Of a stretch of DNA of 31,290 nt, positions 25,302 through 31,290 are shown one piece after another. The position numbers were made by a program, and so were the translations under genes. Below the pieces are notes generated by a model that searched no databases, was not told where the DNA came from, and saw only the letters and a program-made list of their open reading frames with translations. The stretch is from DATHVR01 sp035461175 (GTDB lineage Bacteria > Actinomycetota > Acidimicrobiia > Spongiisociales > ZC4RG35), in contig DATHVR010000174.1 in assembly GCA_035461175.1 (NCBI GenBank), forward strand, positions 1-31,290, in the 5' to 3' direction. Numbering within the stretch: the stretch's first letter is position 1; every line of letters begins with the position of its first letter.

Positions 25302-25919
25302 ATGACCGAACTCCAACAACTGAGAGTCACCGCCGAGTCGTGCACGATGTGCCGGCTGTCCCAGACCCGCACCCAGGTGGTGTTCGGGGTGGGGGAGCCG
25401 GACTCGCAGTTGATGTTCGTGGGGGAGGCGCCGGGCCGCAACGAGGACCTACAGGGTGTGCCTTTCGTCGGGCGCGCCGGCCGCCTACTCGACGGTCTCC
25501 TCGACGAGGTCGGGATCCCCCGGGATACGGTCTACATCGCCAACGTCCTCAAGTGCCGGCCGCCCAACAACCGCGATCCTCAACCCGACGAGATCGATGC
25601 CTGCAAGGGTTACCTTCGCCAGCAGATCCGCCTGATCCGGCCGAGTGTGGTGGTGACTCTGGGTAACTTCGCCACCAAACTCCTGCTCAACACAACCACA
25701 GGGATCACTCGTCTCCGCGGTCAGGCCTTCCCGTGGTGGTTGGGAGCGACTCTGATCCCGACGTTCCATCCCGCCGCCGCCTTGCGGGGCGGAGAGAAGG
25801 TGACCCAGGCCATGCGGGAGGATTTCCAGTTGATGCGCGAGACCCTCGATGTGGCCGCCCAGCCGGAGCCCCCCCGGGTGGAAGACGAGCCCACCAGTCA
25901 GGCAAAACTGTGGAACTGA
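25302..25919 (+). CDS. Iron-sulfur uracil-DNA glycosylase (type 4/5 superfamily)
   Basis: The enzyme removes uracil from DNA, starting base-excision repair. The 205-residue protein has four cluster cysteines C14, C17, C85 and C101 (SCTMCRLS...LKCRPP...DACKGY), motif GEAPGRNED (41-49), PFVGRAGRLLDGLL and the HPAAAL segment of motif 3. These fit family 4 (UDGa), for which a [4Fe-4S] cluster is established. ATG at 25302 gives the usual N-terminus; the Shine-Dalgarno is weak. Its 3' end overlaps the start of tsaE by 10 bp. Confidence 0.92.
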   Translation: MTELQQLRVTAESCTMCRLSQTRTQVVFGVGEPDSQLMFVGEAPGRNEDLQGVPFVGRAGRLLDGLLDEVGIPRDTVYIANVLKCRPPNNRDPQPDEIDACKGYLRQQIRLIRPSVVVTLGNFATKLLLNTTTGITRLRGQAFPWWLGATLIPTFHPAAALRGGEKVTQAMREDFQLMRETLDVAAQPEPPRVEDEPTSQAKLWN

Positions 25920-26368
25920 ATGTCGTCTGTCCCGAGGAAGCCGACACCATGGCGGTGGCCGGCCGCCTCGCCGCCGAGGTTCGCCCCGGCGACGTGATTG
26001 TCCTCTCCGGTGACCTCGGCGCCGGCAAGACTCGCTTCGCCGGCGGCCTGGCTGCCGGCCTGGGGGTGGAGGAACAGGTGGTGAGTCCCACCTTCATCCT
26101 GGCGCGTGAATACCGCAGCGGCTTCCTTCCCGTGATCCACGTCGACGTCTATCGACTCGGCTCCATGAACGAGTTCGAAGACCTCGACGTGTACGAGCGC
26201 GCCGCCGACGGGGTGCTGATCATCGAGTGGGGAGACGCCGTGGCCTCTGCCCTGCCGACGGACGTTCTCACGGTTCGATTCGAGGTCGACGAGTCGGAGG
26301 CGAGGACTCTCCGCCTCCAGCCGTCGGGCGACTGGTGCGAGCGCGACCTGAGCCGGGTGGTGCGATGA
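25910..26368 (+). CDS. tsaE: tRNA t6A biosynthesis ATPase TsaE
   Basis: TsaE is the ATPase that works with TsaB and TsaD to place threonylcarbamoyl on A37 of ANN-decoding tRNAs. The 152-residue protein has Walker A GDLGAGKT (34-41), SPTFILAREY, HVDVYRLGS and IIEWGD. No ATG lies in frame near the start; GTG at 25910 gives the family N-terminus and overlaps the glycosylase gene by 10 bp. Its TGA overlaps the tsaB ATG. Confidence 0.93.
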   Translation: MELNVVCPEEADTMAVAGRLAAEVRPGDVIVLSGDLGAGKTRFAGGLAAGLGVEEQVVSPTFILAREYRSGFLPVIHVDVYRLGSMNEFEDLDVYERAADGVLIIEWGDAVASALPTDVLTVRFEVDESEARTLRLQPSGDWCERDLSRVVR

Positions 26369-27069
26369 GACTGCTGGCGATCGAGACCGCCACGCCGGGG
26401 TCATCGGTGGCGCTGGCCGAGGGCCGCGAGACGGTGGCGTTCGCCGCCCGGGTCGATCGCACCGGTCATTCCGAGTTCCTGGTGCCGGCCATCGACTTCT
26501 GCTTCGATCAGGCGGGTTGGCAGCCCTCGGATATCGACGGCATCGCGGTCGACGTGGGTCCGGGTCTCTACACCGGGATCCGGGTCGGCCTCGCCACCGC
26601 CCAGGCCCTCGGGGCAACTCTGGGGCTTCCCGTCATACCGGTGTCGAGTCTGGATGCCGTGGCTCTCGACGCCGCCACCGGCCACCGCCACATCTGGGCG
26701 GTTATAGACGTCCGGCGGGGAGAGCTGGCGGTCTGCTGCTACCAGCCGGTCCCCGGCGGCGTGGTCAAGGACGGCCCCATCGAGTTGGTCGATCTGGAGG
26801 GTTTCCGCGCCCGGCTCGACTCCGATCCCAACGACGCGTTGGTGGTGGGAGACGTCGCCGCATTGGGCGAAGAGGTGTTGCGAGGCCTGCACCGGGTCAA
26901 AACCGGTCGGCCACCGTTCCCCTCGGCCCGTGCGGTGGCCGAGATCGCAGCCGGCCGCCTTGAGCGGGACGAGATCCCTCATCCGGAGGAGATCCGGCCC
27001 CTCTACCTCCGGGATCCCGACGTCACCATCAACTGGGCGAAGATCCGCCAGCCGGGGCCATGGGGATGA
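26365..27069 (+). CDS. tsaB: tRNA t6A biosynthesis protein TsaB
   Basis: TsaB is the dimerisation partner and scaffold of TsaD in the bacterial t6A complex. The 234-residue protein has the ASKHA-type N-terminus LLAIETATPGSSVAL and the GPGLYTGIRVGLATAQALG block, with the degenerate C-terminal half expected of TsaB. ATG at 26365 overlaps the tsaE stop (ATGA). The C-terminus, IRPLYLRDPDVTINW, is the common TsaB ending. Confidence 0.93.
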   Translation: MRLLAIETATPGSSVALAEGRETVAFAARVDRTGHSEFLVPAIDFCFDQAGWQPSDIDGIAVDVGPGLYTGIRVGLATAQALGATLGLPVIPVSSLDAVALDAATGHRHIWAVIDVRRGELAVCCYQPVPGGVVKDGPIELVDLEGFRARLDSDPNDALVVGDVAALGEEVLRGLHRVKTGRPPFPSARAVAEIAAGRLERDEIPHPEEIRPLYLRDPDVTINWAKIRQPGPWG

Positions 27070-27560
27070 CCGGTACGATCGTGCTCGCCCGCCTCACCGA
27101 CGACGACGTCGCGGACGCCGTGGAGCTGGAGGAACGCGCCTATGCCACTCCCTGGTCCGAACGAGTGTTTCGTGACGAGCTGGCGGCACCCGGGCGGACC
27201 TACCTGAAGGCGGTCGACCAGAGCCGGTTGGTGGGATACGCCGGATTGATGGTGGTCGGCGAGGAGGCGCATATCACCACGGTCGTGGTCGATCCTTCGC
27301 ACCGGGGAGGGGGGATCGGGACCCGGTTGATGCTGGAACTGGTCACCGGCGCCGTGACCGGTGGCGCCCGCAGCCTGACGCTGGAGGTGCGCGTCTCCAA
27401 CGCGGCAGCCCAGGCCCTGTATCGCCGTTTCGGAATGGCACCGGTGGGGGTCAGGAAGCGTTACTACGTCGACGAGGATGCACTGATCATGTGGGTGCAC
27501 GAAATCGGCTCGGAGGGTTATGCCGGGCGGCTGGAATCGATCAGACAGGAGTTGCGATGA
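27066..27560 (+). CDS. rimI: Ribosomal-protein-alanine N-acetyltransferase (RimI-like)
   Basis: This GNAT-fold enzyme would acetylate protein N-termini; E. coli RimI acts on ribosomal protein S18. The 164-residue protein has the acetyl-CoA loop VVDPSHRGGGIGTRLM, LEVRVSNAAAQALYRRFGM and VRKRYYVDEDALIM. I chose ATG at 27066 because it overlaps the tsaB stop as ATGA, like its neighbours; ATG at 27060 is an equal alternative. Placement between tsaB and tsaD is the usual actinobacterial order. Confidence 0.88.
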   Translation: MTGTIVLARLTDDDVADAVELEERAYATPWSERVFRDELAAPGRTYLKAVDQSRLVGYAGLMVVGEEAHITTVVVDPSHRGGGIGTRLMLELVTGAVTGGARSLTLEVRVSNAAAQALYRRFGMAPVGVRKRYYVDEDALIMWVHEIGSEGYAGRLESIRQELR

Positions 27561-28558
27561 ATCCGACCATCCTCGCCTTCGAGACGTCCTGTGACGAGAC
27601 GGCGGTAGCCGTGGTCCGGGGCACCGAGATCCTCTCCAACGTGCTCTCCTCGCAGGTCGACCTCCACGCTCGCTTCGGGGGCGTCGTTCCTGAAGTGGCG
27701 GCCCGGGCCCATGTCGAGGCGGTCCGTTCCCTGACCCACGAGGCGTTGCGGAGTGCGGGGGTCCACCCCGACGACCTCGACGGCGTCGCCGCCACCGCCG
27801 GGCCCGGGTTGGTTGGTGCCCTCCTGGTGGGACACAGCTTCGGCAAGGCCACCGCCTGGGCGCGTCGTCTCCCCTTCGTGGGAATCGACCACATGGAGGG
27901 TCACCTGATGGCTCCCCGACTCCAGTTCGAGCAGTTCCAGCCGCCCGCGGTGGGATTGCTCGCCTCCGGCGGGCACAGCCAGATCGTCCACGTGACCGAG
28001 TGGGGCGAGTACGAGACGCTCGGCTCAACGATCGACGACGCCGCCGGGGAAGCGTTCGACAAACTGGCCCGGGTGATGGGCCTGGGCTTTCCGGGAGGTC
28101 CCGCCATCGATCGGGCCTCCGACGGAGGCGATCCCACCGCCGTTTCCTTCCCCCGCGCTCTACCCGATCGTCCTTACGACTTCTCGTTCTCGGGTTTGAA
28201 GACCTCGGTGATCACCTTCCTCGACAACGCAGTGCGCGCCGGCGAGCTTCCCGAACGGGCCGATGTCGCCGCCTCGCTCCAGGAGGCGATCGTCGACGTT
28301 CTCGTCGACAAGACTTTTCGGGCGGTCGACGACACCGGGGTGAAGGTGGTGGCCGGAGGTGGGGGAGTCCTGGCCAATCGACGCCTCCGCCACCGTTTCA
28401 CCGAGGAGGCCGACAAGCGGGGGATAACGCTATGTCTGCCCGATCCCATCCTCTGCACCGACAACGCCGCCATGATCGGGGTGGCGGGGGCGCACTGGCT
28501 GGCCCAGGGTCGCATCACCGATTGGGCCGAGACGGTCGACGCCGGAATGGTTCTGTGA
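27557..28558 (+). CDS. tsaD: tRNA N6-adenosine threonylcarbamoyltransferase TsaD
   Basis: TsaD is the catalytic subunit that transfers threonylcarbamoyl to A37 of tRNA. The 333-residue protein begins ILAFETSCDETAVAVV and has the metal-binding H112 and H116 in IDHMEGHL, LASGGHSQIV, GEAFDKLARVMGLGFPGGP and the C-terminal metal region LPDPILCTDNAAMIG. ATG at 27557 overlaps the rimI stop and has AGGAG at 27547-27551. It ends the alr-to-tsaD run; the dispersed repeat starts 22 bp after its stop. Confidence 0.96.
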   Translation: MNPTILAFETSCDETAVAVVRGTEILSNVLSSQVDLHARFGGVVPEVAARAHVEAVRSLTHEALRSAGVHPDDLDGVAATAGPGLVGALLVGHSFGKATAWARRLPFVGIDHMEGHLMAPRLQFEQFQPPAVGLLASGGHSQIVHVTEWGEYETLGSTIDDAAGEAFDKLARVMGLGFPGGPAIDRASDGGDPTAVSFPRALPDRPYDFSFSGLKTSVITFLDNAVRAGELPERADVAASLQEAIVDVLVDKTFRAVDDTGVKVVAGGGGVLANRRLRHRFTEEADKRGITLCLPDPILCTDNAAMIGVAGAHWLAQGRITDWAETVDAGMVL

Positions 28559-28579
28559 TTATCAAGGGGGACTGATCGA

Positions 28580-28761
28580 TGGTCGGGCGACTTCGGGGCC
28601 GGCTTCGCCACACTGACCCCGCCGGTTCACGCGTCTCTCGGCTTGTTCGGGGCCGTGCCTGGAACAGACGCCGGTCGTCCGACATGCTTCCGCCTCGCTA
28701 GACGTCGCGGGTTCGGCTTCCGGCTTCCGACTTCCGACTTCCGACTTCCGACTTCCGACTC
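28580..28761 (+). repeat. Dispersed ~160-bp repeat, copy 2
   Basis: Same element and orientation as 9172-9333, again just after a plus-strand gene and again ending in CTTCCGA units. It begins TGGTCGGGCGACTTCGG and includes AACAGACGCCGGTCG and GACATGCTTCCGCC. Confidence 0.85.
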
Positions 28762-28815
28762 GGGTATGGCTTCCGACTTCCGACTCATGACCTCCGACTT
28801 CCGACTTCCGAATCA
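28717..28815. repeat. CTTCCGA heptamer arrays after tsaD
   Basis: Six consecutive 7-mers (one CTTCCGG, five CTTCCGA) fill 28717-28758. A second cluster of CTTCCGA and CCTCCGA units fills about 28770-28811. Confidence 0.9.
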
Positions 28816-28904
28816 GACCCATGGCTTCCCACCTCCGTCTTCCGGCCCGGGGACTAGTCACTTCGGTCGAGTGCGATATCCCCCTCCAGATTCGGGGGTG
28901 TTCC

Positions 28905-29039
28905 GGACGATGAATTTGGTGTTGGATCGGACGGACGGTCCAGGCGTCGACAGGCTTGGGGGCCCCGGCGCAACCGCCGTTCCCCCGCATCTGGCCGGTG
29001 GGCTGCCGCCCAGATCGGGCGAAGGGCTCATCCGTCACT
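28905..29039 (+). ncRNA. Candidate structured RNA ending in the terminator at 29040-29083
   Basis: Between the repeats and groES lies a GC-rich, ORF-free stretch with consecutive stems: CCAGGC/GCTTGG (28940-28959), GGGGG..CGGCG/CGCCG..CCCCC (28958-28986) and ATCTGG/CCAGAT (28989-29015), then a strong intrinsic terminator. This looks like a stand-alone small RNA or a long 3' end of the tsaD transcript. I recognise no RNA family, and no convincing promoter was found. Confidence 0.35.
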
Positions 29040-29083
29040 GGGCGGGTTCCGGAAGCAGGCACCGGAACCCGCCCCTCTTTTTT
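29040..29083 (+). terminator. Strong intrinsic terminator upstream of groES
   Basis: A perfect 13-bp stem (GGGCGGGTTCCGG with CCGGAACCCGCCC, 9-nt loop) is followed by CTCTTTTTT. It is the clearest intrinsic terminator in the window and isolates groESL from upstream transcription. Confidence 0.9.
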
Positions 29084-29115
29084 GCCCCCACGTCTTCCCA
29101 TGATGACCCATGAAT

Positions 29116-29142
29116 AAACCTGAGTCGTACAGACTCAGGTTT
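29116..29142. repeat. Perfect 11-bp inverted repeat upstream of the groES promoter
   Basis: AAACCTGAGTC and GACTCAGGTTT flank GTACA. It ends 12 bp before the left arm of CIRCE, so it could be a second operator or a back-up terminator stem. Confidence 0.55.
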
Positions 29143-29153
29143 GAGCGGTCGAT

Positions 29154-29183
29154 TTGGCAGTCCCCCTCTCCGAGTGCTACCTT
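29154..29183 (+). promoter_or_regulatory. CIRCE operator overlapping the groESL promoter
   Basis: TTGGCAGTC (29154-29162), a 9-nt spacer and GAGTGCTAC (29172-29180) match the HrcA-binding CIRCE consensus (TTAGCACTC-N9-GAGTGCTAA), with a weaker left arm. The same bases supply a promoter: TTGGCA (-35), 18-bp spacer, TACCTT (-10, 29178-29183). HrcA bound here would block RNA polymerase directly until heat stress. Confidence 0.82.
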
Positions 29184-29257
29184 TCTGGCAATCACAAGCC
29201 GTGACTGCTAACGCAGCGATGCTGCGGGCACGTCAGAGGAGCTTCAAGGAGGAAAAT

Positions 29258-29548
29258 ATGAAGCTGCAGCCTCTCGGCGACCGGGTAGTTGTACAGCCCG
29301 AGGACGATCTCGAACAGAAGACGCCCTCGGGTCTGGTCATTCCCGACACCGCCAAGGAAAAGCCGCAGATTGGGACCGTCCTGGCCGTAGGCCCGGGTGC
29401 GCTCGATGATGACGGCGACCGTCTCCCCATGGATGTCAAAGAGGGCGACCGCGTCCTCTACTCGAAATTCGCGGGCACGGAGGTCAAGGTCGAGGGCACC
29501 GAGTATCTGGTGCTGTCCGCCCGTGACCTTCTCGCCATCGTGAGCTGA
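29258..29548 (+). CDS. groES: Co-chaperonin GroES
   Basis: GroES caps the GroEL folding chamber. The 96-residue protein begins MKLQPLGDRVVVQPED and has the mobile loop EQKTPSGLVIPDTAKEKPQIG and the GDRVLYSKFAGTEVKVEGTEYLVL core. ATG at 29258 follows AAGGAGG (29246-29252) with 5-nt spacing, after a leader of about 70 nt that holds a small GCAGC/GCTGC hairpin. The promoter carries CIRCE. groEL follows after 20 bp. Confidence 0.97.
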   Translation: MKLQPLGDRVVVQPEDDLEQKTPSGLVIPDTAKEKPQIGTVLAVGPGALDDDGDRLPMDVKEGDRVLYSKFAGTEVKVEGTEYLVLSARDLLAIVS

Positions 29549-29568
29549 ATCAGAGGAGTTGATCGCAT

Positions 29569-31200
29569 ATGGCAGCGAAGGATCTTCGCTTCGATGAAGA
29601 GGCCCGGCGTGGCCTCCAGGCCGGCGTAGACAAGCTGGCCGACACCGTAAAGGTGACCCTCGGCCCCAAGGGCCGCAATGTCGTTCTCGAGAAGAAGTGG
29701 GGTTCTCCCACCATCACCAACGATGGAGTCACCATCGCCAAGGAGATCGAGCTTGAGGACCCGTGGGAGAACATGGGCGCCAAGCTCGCCTACGAGGTCG
29801 CCAACAAGACCAACGACGTCGCCGGCGACGGCACCACCACCGCCACCGTGCTCGCCCAGGCCATGGTCCGTGAGGGCCTTCGCCAGGTGGCCGCCGGAGC
29901 CAATCCGATGGACCTCAAGCGCGGCATCGAGAGTGCCGTGGAGCAGGTCGTCAAGGAGATCGGCTCCATGGCCCGCGACATCGAGACCAGTGATGAGATC
30001 GCCCACGTGGCCTCCATCTCGGCCAACAACGACGACTCGATCGGCAAGGTCATCGCCGAGGCATTCGAGAAGGTCGGCAAGGACGGGGTAATCACCGTCG
30101 AGGACGGTCAGACCTTCGGGCTCGAGCTCGAGTTCACCGAAGGCATGCAGTTCGACAAGGGCTACATCTCGCCCTACTTCATCACCGACCCGGATCGCCA
30201 GGAGGCGGTGCTCGAGGATCCCTACATCCTCATCGCCAACCAGAAGATCGCCTCGGTGAACGATCTGGTCCCCGTTCTCGAGAAGGTCATGCAGGCCGGC
30301 AAGCCGGTCATCGTGATCGCCGAGGACCTCGAGGGCGAGGCTCTCGCCACCTTGGTCGTCAACAAGATCCGCGGCACCTTCCAGTCCGTGGCCGTCAAGG
30401 CTCCGGGATTCGGAGAGCGCCGCAAGGCCATGCTCCAGGACATCGCCGTTCTCACCGGAGGCACCGTGATCTCCGAGGAGGTCGGCCTGAAGCTGGAGAG
30501 TGTCTCCGTCGACATGCTGGGCCGCGCCCGCAAGGTCGTGGTGACCAAGGACGACACCACGATCGTCGATGGCGGCGGAAACGATACCGACGTGAAGGCT
30601 CGCATCCGCCAGATCGAGCGTGAGATCGACAACACCGATTCGGACTGGGACCGTGAGAAGCTCCAGGAGCGTCTCGCCAAGCTGTCCGGTGGTGTGGTGG
30701 TCATCAAGGTCGGCGCCGCCACCGAGGTGGAGTTGAAGGAGAAGAAGCACCGCATCGAGGATGCCGTCTCTGCCACCCGGGCTGCCGTCGAAGAGGGCGT
30801 CGTCCCCGGCGGTGGCGTGGCGCTGCTGCGCTCGCAGGCTGCCATCGACAAGCTGCGGGGCGGTACCACCGACGAGAAGACCGGCCGCATGATCGTGAAG
30901 CGGGCGATGGAGGAACCCCTCCGTCAGATCGCTTTCAACGCCGGCATGGAAGGCGGCGTGGTCGTGGAGCAGGTTCGGTCCCGCGAGGGTGCCGAGGGCT
31001 TCAACGCTGCCAGCGGCGAGTACGTCGACATGCTCAAGGCCGGGGTCATCGATCCCGCCAAGGTCACCCGCTCGACGCTGCAGAACGCGGCTTCGATCGC
31101 GGCCCTGCTCCTCACCACCGAGGCGCTCGTGGCCGAGCAGAAGGAAGATGCTCCTGCCGGAGGCCATGGCCACGGCGGGGCCCCCGACATGGACTTCTGA
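29569..31200 (+). CDS. groL: Chaperonin GroEL
   Basis: GroEL is the ATP-driven double-ring chaperonin. The 543-residue protein has the nucleotide-binding LGPKGRNVVLEKKWGSPTITNDGVTIAKEIEL, GDGTTTATVLAQA, the apical domain with GYISPYFITD and KAPGFGERRKAML, and the equatorial RIEDAVSATRAAVEEGVVPGGGVALL. The tail AGGHGHGGAPDMDF is a His-containing variant of the GGM tail; such His-rich tails are seen in many actinobacterial GroEL1 proteins, whereas this copy is linked to groES and CIRCE. ATG at 29569 follows GAGGAG-type bases. A strong terminator lies 22 bp downstream. Confidence 0.97.
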   Translation: MAAKDLRFDEEARRGLQAGVDKLADTVKVTLGPKGRNVVLEKKWGSPTITNDGVTIAKEIELEDPWENMGAKLAYEVANKTNDVAGDGTTTATVLAQAMVREGLRQVAAGANPMDLKRGIESAVEQVVKEIGSMARDIETSDEIAHVASISANNDDSIGKVIAEAFEKVGKDGVITVEDGQTFGLELEFTEGMQFDKGYISPYFITDPDRQEAVLEDPYILIANQKIASVNDLVPVLEKVMQAGKPVIVIAEDLEGEALATLVVNKIRGTFQSVAVKAPGFGERRKAMLQDIAVLTGGTVISEEVGLKLESVSVDMLGRARKVVVTKDDTTIVDGGGNDTDVKARIRQIEREIDNTDSDWDREKLQERLAKLSGGVVVIKVGAATEVELKEKKHRIEDAVSATRAAVEEGVVPGGGVALLRSQAAIDKLRGGTTDEKTGRMIVKRAMEEPLRQIAFNAGMEGGVVVEQVRSREGAEGFNAASGEYVDMLKAGVIDPAKVTRSTLQNAASIAALLLTTEALVAEQKEDAPAGGHGHGGAPDMDF

Positions 31201-31221
31201 GCTACCTCAGAACCGAATGTG

Positions 31222-31253
31222 AAGGAGCGGGCCCCCGGTGGGGCCCGCTCCTT
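31222..31253 (+). terminator. Intrinsic terminator of groESL
   Basis: AAGGAGCGGGCCCC and GGGGCCCGCTCCTT form a perfect 14-bp stem with a CGGT loop, followed by TCGTT. It begins 22 bp after the groEL stop. Confidence 0.88.
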
Positions 31254-31257
31254 TCGT

Positions 31258-31276
31258 TACCGGGTGGTGGGTACCG
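31258..31276. repeat. Start of a GGTGGTGGGTA-type repeat at the window end
   Basis: CTACC-type bases and CGGGTGGTGGGTACCGG resemble the sequence at 4835-4862 (GGGTACCGGGTCGTGGGTGG), the reverse complement of the CCCACCA arrays. It continues past the window. Confidence 0.45.
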
Positions 31277-31290
31277 GGGCCGACCGAACC

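Noticed and set aside
28717..28815. Tandem repeats as a CRISPR array
   Set aside because: The units are only 7 bp and contiguous, with no spacers and no cas genes in the window.
29458..31173. A 571-codon minus-strand open frame opposite groEL
   Set aside because: It is antisense to a certain groEL gene, with low-complexity His/Gly/Asp/Leu composition and no family resemblance.

Overview
The window is high-GC DNA (about two thirds G+C by eye) from an actinobacterium. The ribosomal-protein order, an alanine racemase to groEL gene order and an SCO6745-family protein support this, and a deep lineage such as Acidimicrobiia is my best guess (inference). I support 36 protein genes, no rRNA or tRNA, one glmS ribozyme, a CIRCE operator and several intergenic repeat families.

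Layout. 1-837: 5'-truncated ERCC4-type nuclease. 973-4806: map, then the alpha operon rpmJ-rpsM-rpsK-rpsD-rpoA-rplQ, with infA missing from its usual place before rpmJ. 4885-9208: plsC (minus), coaA, a beta-carbonic anhydrase, a Yip1-like membrane protein, truA, an OsmC protein (minus) and a VOC protein. 9362-15025: ilvA-type threonine ammonia-lyase (minus) divergent from rplM-rpsI-glmM, then a glmS ribozyme and glmS. 15028-17935: SCO6745-family protein (minus), acpS and a fused NAD(P)HX epimerase/dehydratase. 17793-22648 (minus): coxM-coxS-coxL, whose CoxL carries the form I CO dehydrogenase signature AYRCSFR, followed by an XdhC/CoxI-type maturation factor fused to a YHS domain. 23286-28558: alr, P1 peptidase, type 4/5 uracil-DNA glycosylase, then tsaE-tsaB-rimI-tsaD, mostly joined by ATGA overlaps. 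29258-31200: groES-groEL behind a CIRCE-overlapped promoter and closed by a strong terminator.

How it works together. Most genes are housekeeping: translation (r-proteins, RNA polymerase alpha, Map, TruA, the t6A enzymes), envelope precursors (GlmM, GlmS, Alr, PlsC), CoA and ACP activation (CoaA, AcpS), metabolite and DNA repair, and chaperonins. The accessory trait is aerobic CO oxidation by a molybdenum CO dehydrogenase, which would feed electrons to respiration.

The less expected content is non-coding. A complete-looking glmS ribozyme sits inside a probable ribosomal-protein/amino-sugar transcription unit. Four copies of a ~48-bp palindrome include paired arm changes. A ~160-bp repeat is present twice, and heptamer arrays (CTTCCGA, CCCACCA) fill intergenic gaps. 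Two further structured intergenic regions flank the second half of the window, and the coxM leader can fold to hide its ribosome-binding site. Many first genes have a -10 box only 6-8 nt before the start codon, which suggests leaderless mRNAs.
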